The translations under genes and the position numbers were made by a program. From Euphorbia lathyris (taxonomy: Eukaryota > Streptophyta > Magnoliopsida > Malpighiales > Euphorbiaceae), in contig NC_088913.1 of NCBI RefSeq assembly GCF_963576675.1, positions 88,907,001 to 88,971,000 on the forward strand: a stretch of 64,000 nt of DNA, given 5' to 3'. The notes beneath the pieces were generated by a model, which worked only from the letters and a program-made list of their open reading frames with translations, had not been told where the DNA came from and did no database searches. Below, one piece after another: positions 11,542-20,831 of the stretch (its first letter is position 1; every line of letters begins with the position of its first letter).

Positions 11542-13245
11542 TAAGTTACCTCGTTTTGATTCAAGCATACTAAACCGCTTTAGCACCTTTTCGATGTATG
11601 TAGCCTGTGAAAGACCGAGCAGTCTTCTTGATCTATCTTTGTAGATCTTTATACCAAGTATATAGGCTACTTCACCAAGGTCTTTCAATGAGAAGTTACC
11701 AGATAAACATACTTTTACCAACTGTAGCAGAGATATGTCATTTCCCATTAGTAATATATCGTCCACATATAATATTAGAAATGCTACAGAGCTCCCACTT
11801 GCTTTCTTATAAATGCAAGCTTCTTCGCAATTTTGTTCGAAACCAAATTGTTTTATGGTTTCGTCAAAACGCTTGTTCCAGCTTCTAGATGCTTGCTTGA
11901 GTCCATAAATGGATCTTTTAAGTTTGCAAACCTTGTTTACATCCTTTGATATGAAACCTTCAGGTTGTATCATATATACATCCTCAAGCAGGTTTCCGTT
12001 TAGGAAAGCTGTTTTCACATCCATTTGCCAAATCTCGTAATCGTAGTGAGTGGCAATAGCAAGCATTATTCTGATTGATTTGGACATAGCCACAAGAGAG
12101 AAAGTTTCCTCATAATCAATTCCTTGCTTCTGATGATATCCTTTCGCTACTAACCTAGCTTTGTAGGTGCTAACCTTTCCATCCATGTCTGCCTTCTTTT
12201 TGAAGATCCATCTGCATCCAATGGGTTTTATCCCTTCGGGTGGATCAACCAAAGTCCACACTTGGTTTGTGTATATGGAATCCATTTCAGAATCTATGGC
12301 CTCGAGCCACGCTTTAGGATCTGGACTAATCAGAGCCTCTTCATAGTTTTTGGGTTCGTCGTCTAACACGGGAACCTCATCATCATCTCCCAATAGAAAA
12401 CCATATCTAATAGGGAGTTCACGAACTCTTTGTGATCTACGAAGGGGTGGAACTTGAGTCTCATCTAATGGGACTGCATCGGGTTCCTCGATCGCTTCTG
12501 TTGTTTCAGTTGGTGTTTCTTGTTCATGAACTTCATGAAGTTCAATCATGCTTCCCTTTTCTGTGTCTTCGAGAAACTCTTTCTCTAAGAAGGTTGCGTA
12601 CTTGGATACTATCACTTTCTAATCATCTGGATGATAGAAGTAATATCACATAGTTTCCTTAGCGTATCCAATGAAGAAACATTTATCAGATTTAGAATCT
12701 AGTTTGTCAGACACAATGCGTTTGACAAATGCTGAACAACCCCATACTCTCATGAATGAGAATACGGGTTTCCTACCAACGAATAATTCATATGGTGTGG
12801 AACTAGCAGATTTAGTTGGTACTCGATTTAGGGTGAAGAGGGCGGTTTCTAAGGCATAGCCCTAGAATGTCTTTGGAAGTAATGTTATGCTCATCATGGA
12901 TCGTACCATATCAAGTAGGGTACGGTTCCTCCTCTCGGATACACCATTGTGTTGTGGTGTATAGGGAGGTGTCCATTGTGAGCAAATCCCACATTCAGTT
13001 AGATAATTCAGAAAATCATCTGAAAGATATTCGCCACCTCGATCAGATCGAAGTGTCTTTATTTTCTTTTCTAGTTGATTTTCTACTTCATTCTTGAAGC
13101 ATTTGAATTTCTCAAAAGCTTCGGATTTGTGCTTCATCAAGTAGAAATAACCATATCAGGTATGGTCGTCTATGAAGCTAATGAAGTATCTGAATCCTCC
13201 TCTTGCTTGGACTGACATAGGACCGCATACATCTGAATGAATGAG
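11488..13245 (-). pseudogene. Cop-3 integrase and RT (3' part of pol)
   Basis: Read right to left: integrase from HSDVCGPMSVQ at the 13245 break through LRSDRGGEY and PQHNGVSERRNRT (13140-12862), with a TAG in place of Trp at 12862. The linker and RT follow in a 375-residue frame, 12615-11488 (DVKTAFLNGNLLEDVYM, YVDDILLMGN). RT stops abruptly at SKRGNL where the Cop-2 LTR begins; the last residues to 11488 are LTR-encoded. Stops at ~12616, 12862 and ~13157 break integrase and linker. RNase H and the 3' LTR of this copy are not next to it. Confidence 0.83.
11542..13245 (-). mobile_element. Cop-3, left part (interrupted Ty1/copia)
   Basis: Same family and strand as 33628-38659 and complementary to it in content. 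This part begins at IHSDVCG of integrase; the right part ends a few residues earlier, at TKTPFMNKGEH. Only ~17 bp of expected sequence is missing between them. I therefore read the two as one element split by the 13246-33627 block, which is an inference from layout. Confidence 0.75.
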
Positions 13246-13481
13246 TGATAGGGGTATTTTACCCCTATCTTTTAGCGTGATTTACGGGATGATTTTGGAT
13301 AAAATAAATAAGTTTAATTGTAAAAATAAAGTATTTTGAAGAAATAAAGAAATAAAAATAAATCTTGTACTTTTACTTTAATTCCCTCGTTTTTTATTAA
13401 TTTAGGAAATAAAAACGTCAAGCTAACTCGGCTCTTAAGTGTTGTATTTCAGGTACAAGAAATGAGCAAAAATCTACCTCA

Positions 13482-13952
13482 TACGCGGGGCGTAGAAACC
13501 CTTACGCGGGGCGTGAAACATGATGCCAGAAATAATTGCCTTATCCGCAGGCACCATGTGGAATTGACTCAGCATACGTGGGGCGTATGCCATTTTACGC
13601 GGGGCGTATGACACTTGTCGGCAATAATTGGCCTAATCCTGAAAGTCAAACTGCATTGTCTCCCAGAGTCAACCATCCATACGCGGGGCGTATCATTCTA
13701 TACGCGGGGCGTATAAGACAGTTCTTCAACATAAAAAGATCAGGGACACATTTACGCGGGGCGTACCTCATCTACGCGTGGCGTAAAACACTCCAATTCT
13801 AGTAATAAACTTCAGAGACTCAAACACGCGGGGCGTACTCCAGCTACGCAGGGCGTGTTTGAGACAAGTAGACACAGAATTGGTCCACACGCAGGAGATT
13901 TCTGACGGAATGGGCAAGTACGCAGGGCGTAAACCTCCACACGCGGGGCGTA
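13482..13952 (+). promoter_or_regulatory. Six paired 13-bp near-palindromes in Ath-C LTR 1
   Basis: Twelve copies of TACGCGGGGCGTA or close variants start at 13482, 13503, 13575, 13596, 13680, 13701, 13753, 13773, 13825, 13845, 13919 and 13940. Partners within a pair start 21, 21, 21, 20, 20 and 21 bp apart; pairs are 72-105 bp apart. Each unit has 5-bp inverted arms (TACGC/GCGTA) around GGG. The last unit ends 77 bp before the TATA box, so the array sits where U3 enhancers are expected. A regulatory role is inferred. Confidence 0.8.
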
Positions 13953-14029
13953 TCATGGGTTTCTGCACCAAATAATGTTGCTCCATGCTTGTACTTTGTG
14001 AAATTACCAACTTGCCCTTGCTTGATGTC

Positions 14030-14037
14030 TATAAATA
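14030..14037 (+). promoter_or_regulatory. TATA box of Ath-C LTR 1
   Basis: TATAAATA, ~785 bp into the LTR, in an otherwise unremarkable stretch. The same octamer sits at the homologous place in LTR 2 (21595) and, on the minus strand, in the third copy (41207-41214). Confidence 0.7.
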
Positions 14038-15061
14038 GATAGCTCCTAAACTTCATTAGACACCAATTACATACTAGAGAGCTATACTATACTCTTTTCT
14101 TTCCTTGTAATTTAGATTCAAGTTTGTTGTAGTTAAACTCTCCCCCACGAGAGCTTGTTCGGTTGCTCCGACGTTCCATCGAAGTTCCGCTCCATCATTC
14201 ATCACCAAGCTCGAGAGTTCCACCTCTGCGACCTAGGAGACGGCTTTGAGTCCGGTTAGCTAGTTCCAAGGGCGGATTCTCCCTTTTTACTTGCTAATTA
14301 GCTTGTACTCTTCCTATGTACTAGGCGTGGTTGTATTTCATCTATACACTTTCCATATTTATAATTTATGATTCATAATCTCTATTTCCCTTTACGTGTT
14401 GATGTTTATTGCTTGTTTGGACATTGATAATTGACTATTGTGTAGGAGCACGCGATTACCGCCGCCATCCGGGCTATCTTTAGGGAATTATATAGGTGTT
14501 GCCTTACCGGAAGTGACGCTCCGGAAACCGTAGGAATTGACAAACCACGGAACTTACGGGCCCTAATTTCTAGTTCCCCCGCATTAGACACACCTTGACT
14601 AGGAATCACGTAGTCTAAGTACTTCACGGGTCGGTCTTACTATACTTGGTCATCTTTGCAAGAATAAACCATTTTCCGTATACATTTAGAGTCGTTATTT
14701 ATCGTAGTTATAACTTATCGTACACATCCCACTTCATAGAGTTTTAGCTACATAAACCTGTGTCGCCAATAGCTAGGAATAGTGTGTAATTGTGTCTTAC
14801 TTTACCCCAAAGTAATCACCGCTTAAATAACATATGAAACCGAGTAGTTTAATACTTGTAATTATAAATCCCGTGGATTCGATACCTGGTCTTAACCGGA
14901 TTATTACTTGATACGACGGGGTACACTTGCCCCTAAGTAGTCGTGACGTCTAGTGAATTTAGAGCACTTATAAAGATAAAATCCATAGTCCCGTAGCTCA
15001 CTCATATCGTAACAACATCTGTATAAACAACACACCGCTAGACGACGCGCTATCAAGTTTT

Positions 15062-15080
15062 TGGCGCCGTTACCGGGGAT
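15062..15080 (+). other. Ath-C primer binding site (tRNA-Asp type)
   Basis: TGGCGCCGTTACCGGGGAT starts six bases after the LTR end. It complements the 3' end of plant tRNA-Asp with one mismatch (A for G), as in Athila-group elements. Confidence 0.85.
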
Positions 15081-15209
15081 TTATAATTTCCTACAATATT
15101 AGACAAAAACGTTTCATTGTTAGTTTAAGCATTCTTTTTGTATAAATTGTCTATATATACGTTTACTAACCTTATTCTTTTTGTTGATAATTTGATTTTC
15201 GTTTACTTT

Positions 15210-16715
15210 ATGCACACCCGATCTAAGAGTGATTCTCTCGTACCTATTGATCTCGAAATCGAACGTACTCTTTGTAGGTTACGTAGAGAAAGAATGGCAA
15301 ACCCCAACGTCGAGACCAACCAGCCCAACGGAAACCCAAGGCCACCCGTGAACAACATCCGCGGAGCCAATGACACGTGTTCAATGATGGAAATCCTTGC
15401 ACCGCATCGTCCCCAAAACTGAAACGGCATTGTTGCCCCCACCATTCCGGCCAACACATATGAGATCAAGACCGGGATGATCCAACTAATCCAACAATGC
15501 GGTCAATTCGGAGGGGAACTCCATGAGAACCCCAACGAACATTTGGATAAATTTCTTATGTGTGCCGATACTTCTCGGCAAAATGGTGTTCCCGTTGAGG
15601 CTGTGAGACTAAAATTGTTTCCTTTTTCGTTGATAGGACAAGCGCTGGAGTGGCTACACTCATTGGAGGCGGGATCTATCACGTCATGGGAAGAACTCGA
15701 AAAGGAGTTCCTTTCCTACTACTTTCCGCCGTCCAAAACAGTCAAGTTGCGGACCGATATCACATCTTTTAGGCAGTTGGAATGCGAGGCCCTCCACGCA
15801 GCTTGGGCTCGATTTCGGAAGCTGCTCCGAAACTACCCCCACCACGACATCCCAAAGCACGACTTGGTAAGTACCTTTTACCACGGGTTAACCCCCACTA
15901 ACCGTGCGACTGTTGATTCCGCTGCAGGAGGGGATCTATTTCGGAAATCAGCTAGTGAGGCCTACGAGCTCATTCACGAGCTCGCGAGGAAAAGTGTGCA
16001 ATGGCAAGAGGATCGGTTTGCCGGCCCGTTGCGACACCAGACATTCGCTGTGGAGAAAGAGGCTCCGAAAAACTCTATGGCTGAAATGAACAAAAAGCTT
16101 GACTCGTTAATTTGCCAACTAAGCCTCAATAAAAGTGTACAGGTCATGTTGTGCACTCACTGTGGTGGAGACCATGATGCGTTCAATTGCCAAATCGGTA
16201 GCCCCTTCGCTGGCGATGCCGAAAATGTAAGTTTCGTAGGAGGTAACCAAAGGTATAATTCCCATCCGAACTCCTACTCTCACCATAATAATAATAATAA
16301 CAGCAGATGGAGGCCTCAGTATCAACACCCGAACTTATCATATGGCAACAATAATAATGTGTTGAGGCCCCCATCCGGCTTTGAGCAAGAATTTCGGGAA
16401 AACGGGCTCGGGCAATCACAAGCCGCGCCCGGAAATCGAAACGCTCCGCCCTCCAACAATATACATGACCAATCGGTCACGTCTTTGTTGAAGGACATAT
16501 TAACCCGTCTTTCCGATAGCGAAGTGTTTTGTAGGGATCTTACTCGCCAGGTGGCCCACTTGAACCGTCAACAACAAGAAAGGCCACTAGGAACCCTCCC
16601 GGCAAATACTGAACAAAATCCGCGGGGTAAGAATCGGGAATCCGAACAGGTGGTAACACTCCTCAACAATAGGAGTTCGGACCCGTCAAGCTCCAACGCG
16701 GACATCTTGCAATAA
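15210..16715 (+). pseudogene. Ath-C gag (copy 1), one internal stop
   Basis: Retrotransposon gag of Athila type. The start is the ATG of MHTRSKSDSLVPIDLEIERT. Codon 71 is TGA (15420-15422), where copy 2 has CGA at 22985. After the stop the frame is open for 430 codons. The gag core includes FGGELHENPNEHLDKFL, EWLHSLEAGSITSWEELEKE and FRQLECEALHAAWARFRKLL. A knuckle CTHCGGDHDAFNC has spacing CX2CX3HX4C, one residue shorter than the classic CCHC. An Asn/His-rich stretch follows. It ends ~40 residues after NTEQNPRG, near where relatives continue into protease. Gag packages element RNA; no pol follows. Confidence 0.85.
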
Positions 16716-17649
16716 GCCACCCAATAAGAAAGTCGAGCTACTCCGACTCAAAACGTAGCATCGGTTTGAATCCCTCGAACCATTTGTATATATGTATCAT
16801 AAACATTGTTTCTTCTCTTTATTTTGCATTGTGTTGGTCTTATTTTTATCTTTGTTGTTGCCCTTCTCTTTTTTGTTTTATAAAAATCAAAAGAAAAACA
16901 AATCCCACAATAATCCAAAAATTTTACAAATATGCGGGGCGTACAAACTATTGCGCCCCGCGTGATTGTATCTCTGCCGTTTTCTTTGAATAATAAATCA
17001 CGCTACGCGCGGCGTATCTACATCTACGCCCCGCGTATGTTTCCCCTTCCGTAATAAATGCCTCATAAAGGACACGCGGGGCATACCGCATGGTACGCCA
17101 CGCGTATCCTCGGGGAGTTGTGAATCACAACTCCCCATGGCAACTCCCCACTTCCCAAACCTCTAATCACCACTCTTCCCCATACACCTTTTCCACTTCC
17201 ACACTCCACCTTCCTTTCCATCCAATCATCTTCCACCAAATTCAAATTTTTAACCTCCCTCCACAATAAATTTCCATTAACTACCTCACCATTTTAAACT
17301 AATAAAAAATTAAAAGAGTCATAAATAAATCATAAAAAATCATAAAATCAACTAAAAATCATTAAACATTCATAAATCCCCTAATAATAATAAATAAAAT
17401 AAATAGATAATAATAATTCGTCCCATACGCGGGGCGTAACCCCATTTACGCCCCGCGTTTCTTTCTTTTTTTGCCCTAAAAAAGAGCAGGAGGTCCGATA
17501 CGCGTGGTGTAACCCCAATTACGCCGCGCATACCTCCACAATTCTGCGTCAAATAACTTCAGGGGGAGGGATACGCGTGGCGTGGCCCATTCACGCCCCG
17601 CGTACCCCTCTGGGAATCCGAGCTATTCTTGGATTCCCCACCCTTCTCC
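16716..17649 (+). promoter_or_regulatory. Ath-C spacer with six inverted palindrome modules
   Basis: No gene. Six modules each consist of a TACGCGGGGCGTA-type unit followed by its reverse-complement type (TACGCCCCGCGTA). Unit starts: 16931/16952, 17004/17025, 17073/17094, 17426/17447, 17499/17520 and 17572/17592, so offsets are 21,21,21,21,21,20. With 13-bp units this leaves an 8-bp (once 7-bp) spacer. The fourth forms a perfect 13-bp stem (17427-17439 with 17446-17458) around a 6-nt loop. The block ends 45 bp before a second TATA box. Confidence 0.75.
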
Positions 17650-17657
17650 TATAAATA
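17650..17657 (+). promoter_or_regulatory. Candidate internal promoter TATA box upstream of ORF2
   Basis: TATAAATA in TCCTATAAATAACC is followed by a C/T-rich stretch typical of plant transcription starts, and by the ATG of ORF2 105 bp downstream. The palindrome modules lie directly upstream, as they do before the LTR TATA box. Promoter activity is inferred. Confidence 0.55.
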
Positions 17658-17802
17658 ACCCCTTTTTCTTCCTCTTCTTTCCTCACTATTCTCTCCAACC
17701 ATTCCCACACCTTTCCCATCTTCTCTCAAGTCTTCCCCATTTCTCCCCTTCACCATGACCCGAAGTAAATGAGCTGCCATTAACACCCCCCTAGATCACC
17801 AA

Positions 17803-19290
17803 ATGCAAGCTCGCCGAGCTCGCACCTCCCGTTCTTCCCGGTCTACCCAAAATCAACAACCACAACCCGACCGGGAAGGCACTCCACCACTTACCCGCCT
17901 GTACCGGGCACCTTTCCACCTTCTCACCGAGGAGGAAGCCCTCCGGTACGAAGCCCTTTGTGCCTCCACCGTCATGGAGCTTCCCTACATCCAACGAAGC
18001 GTGCTCGATCAATACGATCTTAGCACGCCTTTTGAAGCTCGTCTCCATGCCCTCGGGTGGTACGACATGTTTACCACGGAGTACCACGTGTATCCTTCCT
18101 TGGTGATTGAGTTCTTCACCTCCCTCACCTCTAACAATGTGCCCGGAGCCGCCCTCTTCAACTTTCGCCTCCACAACCGCCCCTTCACCATTGACACTCA
18201 ATGGCTCCGCACCCACTTCACTCACCAAGCGGAGTCTAGCGTCGCCCATTGGCCCGACGGTGTCTCCGCCCCCGAATTTTGGACCTCCATCACCGGGTCC
18301 AACGACTATCACGTCTCCAACCTCCATCCGGCTAGTATTCGTGACCCCATTCTCCAATTGCTTCACCGTTTCATCTCCTTCTACTTCACGGGGAAGTCGG
18401 AGTCCACCAAGGTCAACAAACATGAGTTGTTGACCCTCTACTGTTGCGCCAACGGGCTCACCTACGACCTTGCCTACCATGTAGCTCTTCACCTCCGTTC
18501 CACACCCATCCGAAAAAGGGCTAAGCTCGGGTTTGGCCACCTCGTCACCATCTTCGCCCTCTCCACTCTTGGTTCCGCCGCCATTGAGCACCTCCCACGC
18601 CTTGTGCCTCGACCCATAGACAAAAATGCTTTTAAGTCCCTAACCACCCCTACTTCCGGTCCGGGTGAAACCTCGGGAGCTGCCAACTCCGATGCGGGAG
18701 GGGATTCAGACTCAGATTTGGGTCTCAACTTTAGTCCCCCACCGCTTCATGATTTCAATGCCCTCTATGCTCGGTTGGATATCCTCGAGGAAAACCAACA
18801 TCGTGATCGAGCCCATTTTGACACCCGCTTTGATACCCTCGAGGCACAACAGCGGGAGAACCGGGCTCATCTCGACACTCGTTTCGACGCCCTCACCGCC
18901 TCCTTCGCTTCGTACTTCAACCTCCATGGCAATCCGCCTCCATCTCAACCTTGGTTCCATTTTCTTTTATGTTTTTCTTTTCCTTTGTTTCATTTTCCTT
19001 TATTTTGTTGTTTCTTGTATTATCTTTTCTATTTTCAATATATTAGTGCTTTTCGTTTGAGTTTCGTGTTGTATGTTGTTTCTTTTACTGCTTGTAATGA
19101 AAACACGCGGGGCGTACCCCATGGCACTCCCTGCATCCCTTTTGTTTTTACATTTAATAAAGGTCCAGAAACTCAAACACGCAGGGCGTCTCTCCCTGCG
19201 CCCCGCGTCTTTGCGTCTCTGCCCAAAATCATCACATCAAGTAATGGTTACGCAGGGCGCCCCTGTGGGCACGCCCCGCGTAACCCCTGA
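17803..19290 (+). CDS. Ath-C ORF2, Athila-type plant transposon protein
   Basis: A 495-residue frame. An in-frame ATG lies earlier, at 17755 (CACCATGACC context), but codon 6 there is TGA, so the open part starts at 17803. A basic Ser/Arg N-terminus is followed by a conserved-looking region: LLTEEEALRYEALC, RLHALGWYDMF, YPSLVIEFFTSL, FNFRLHNRPFTIDTQWLRTH, HELLTLYCCANGLTYDLAYH. These resemble the Athila ORF-1/putative plant transposon protein family, of unknown biochemical role. Residues ~325-380 hold an acidic Pro-rich linker and a duplicated coiled-coil-like unit (RAHFDTRFDTLE, RAHLDTRFDAL). After residue ~383 the frame enters T-rich DNA and palindrome modules, so the natural C-terminus is uncertain. 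Confidence 0.7.
   Translation: MQARRARTSRSSRSTQNQQPQPDREGTPPLTRLYRAPFHLLTEEEALRYEALCASTVMELPYIQRSVLDQYDLSTPFEARLHALGWYDMFTTEYHVYPSLVIEFFTSLTSNNVPGAALFNFRLHNRPFTIDTQWLRTHFTHQAESSVAHWPDGVSAPEFWTSITGSNDYHVSNLHPASIRDPILQLLHRFISFYFTGKSESTKVNKHELLTLYCCANGLTYDLAYHVALHLRSTPIRKRAKLGFGHLVTIFALSTLGSAAIEHLPRLVPRPIDKNAFKSLTTPTSGPGETSGAANSDAGGDSDSDLGLNFSPPPLHDFNALYARLDILEENQHRDRAHFDTRFDTLEAQQRENRAHLDTRFDALTASFASYFNLHGNPPPSQPWFHFLLCFSFPLFHFPLFCCFLYYLFYFQYISAFRLSFVLYVVSFTACNENTRGVPHGTPCIPFVFTFNKGPETQTRRASLPAPRVFASLPKIITSSNGYAGRPCGHAPRNP
19104..19283 (+). repeat. Three inverted palindrome modules 3' of the ORF2 core
   Basis: Unit starts 19104/19125 (second unit degenerate), 19178/19197 and 19249/19270; offsets 21, 19, 21. 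The last is a long inverted repeat with 14-bp arms (GGTTACGC.. / ..GCGTAACC) and one mismatch. The modules are of the same kind as those at 16931-17604. Confidence 0.7.
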
Positions 19291-20831
19291 CCACTAAGGG
19301 TCTTCCTTTTTCTTTCTTTTTTTTCTTTATTTTTGTTTTTGTTTTCCTTTCTTTTTACGACGCCCTTGGAATAGGCGTCATTTTAAATAACGCGGAGGGA
19401 CGTGCAACCCCGCACTAAACGTTTGTTTTGCACTAAACAAAAACAAAAAAATAAAAATTAAATAAACAATAAAATAATTAAACTAATTTATTGTTTCTCT
19501 TAAATTTTCCCGACACGCTACCCCTCCTTCGGAAATTAATTAAAGTTCCGTTATTTGTCGTCAAAAATAAAAGTGTCGGAACATAAAGGAATGATTCAAC
19601 TAAGAAATTTTAGTCTTGATTTTGAAATTACAGAATTTGTACAAAGCCTAGGTTAGTACCAAACTAAAACATTGAGTCTTAACCCAATTGTCACCTCCAT
19701 AATGAACTTTAAAAAGGCAACAAAAACGGGAAGTTCGAGAGTCTAGCGAAGACTCGATAGTACACAATTTAAACCCGAATTTTTGTGAGATAGTTTCGAA
19801 CCTAAAAGAGTTCGTACGAGAACTCTATTTCTTTCACAACTTTTCGAGAGCTTTTGACTTCACTCGACTCATAGAATTTGCATCAAATACCGGGTTAAGT
19901 ACACTTATTCTTGGTAAAAAGGCAATAGATGATAAACCGAACCCACTTAGGCTAATTTTTCTTTGATTTATTTTTCTCGGTAAAAAGGCAATAGATGATA
20001 AACCGAACCCACTTAGGCTAATTTTTCTTGATTTATTTTTCTCGTTTTTCATTAACCATTAGGAAACCCCCTTGAGCCTATTAACCAACTTTTTCTTGTT
20101 AAAACCCTTTTAACATTTAACCCTTTTTCCTCTTGTTCAAATACCGACAAAAGCACTTAGCACCCAAATCACTCGGAAAAAGTCGCGGCCTTAACAAACG
20201 AGCACCAAAAGTCTTCAAAATATTGTTTTTGTGCCCCCATCAAAACAAAGGATACAATAAAAACAAAAAGGCATTCTCAAAGCTCCGCCCGAGCAATTTT
20301 GAAGTATATCTTGTAAAATTCGCTAAGGCCGAAGTGAAACACGGTGCGAGCATAAGTCGGTGTTTTGGAACTTGAGTCTCTTTAAACTAACCACTAAAAA
20401 GCCACCCACATTACAGCCCCCCCCCCCGGGTTCATTTTTAATGTTGCCTAACCATAATGTAGGAGGAAAAGCCCGGATGAAAATGCAAATTCAACATGAT
20501 CTCGAGTAAGTGCAAAGGAGAGCGATAGAATACAAACCCACCAAAAGTTGAGCGTAAGAGTGAAATCCCTTGGTGAGGTACTATCGGTTTCTCAAAAGTT
20601 AATCAACTCCCGTTGATATTGCCTATTAAATCTTGATCATGGAGGTTTCGAACAAGTTTTTGTACTCAATTCTCGGCGTAGGCACCTGCCGAAACCTTTG
20701 TACAAAACCATAACTTTAAAATCACGCACTTGGAAAAACCAACCTTCGGTTTGTTTCTTAATTTTCTCAATCCATTGTCTTTCGATTTCTTTTACTTGAG
20801 GACAAGCAAAACTTTAAAGTCCGAGGAGGTT
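19291..20831 (+). other. Ath-C 3' noncoding region and polypurine tract
   Basis: 1.5 kb without a supportable gene. It contains a 66-bp tandem duplication (19913-20044) and a C11 run at ~20417. The block ends with TTGAGGACAAGCAAA at ~20795 and then a purine-rich GTCCGAGGAGGTT just before LTR 2. Ath-A has the same GGACAAGCAA signal before its own polypurine tract, so this is a shared 3' end. Confidence 0.7.
19913..20044 (+). repeat. 66-bp direct tandem duplication
   Basis: Two nearly identical copies beginning GGTAAAAAGGCAATAGATG at 19913 and 19979, differing by a one-base T run change. A simple local duplication within the noncoding tail. Confidence 0.9.

Larger units (their letters stand above)
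13246..15055 (+). repeat. Ath-C LTR 1
   Basis: 1810 bp, TGATAGGGG...GCGCTATCA, followed by a tRNA-Asp-type primer site. It is matched by 20832-22620. The 21-bp length difference is exactly one unit of the palindrome array, and I counted ~15 substitutions by eye. The opening TGATAGGGGTATTTTACCCCTATC-type palindrome is at 13246-13269. TATA box TATAAATA at 14030. The left end is flush with Cop-3 integrase (ATGAG at 13241-13245). Confidence 0.93.

Noticed and set aside
13482..13952. Short repeats with variable spacers that look CRISPR-like
   Set aside because: The units are 13 bp, paired at 20-21 bp, inside a plant LTR next to a TATA box; there are no cas genes and no constant repeat-spacer length.
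13536..14056. Small frames with repeated YAGRI or ACGGL-like residues
   Set aside because: They are translations of the palindrome array in the LTR.
16931..17604. 13-8-13 inverted modules as true tyrosine-recombinase sites
   Set aside because: The geometry fits, but no recombinase gene is present, arms are self-palindromic, and the LTR copies are in direct rather than inverted sense. Kept only as a remark.
17791..18591. 266-codon open frame on the minus strand
   Set aside because: It is antisense to ORF2; composition follows the GC-rich, Pro/Ser-coding plus strand and it has no recognisable domain.
18953..19080. Phe/Leu-rich C-terminus of ORF2 as an env-like membrane anchor
   Set aside because: The stretch derives from T-rich DNA typical of a 3' UTR and the frame then runs into palindrome modules; more likely read-through.
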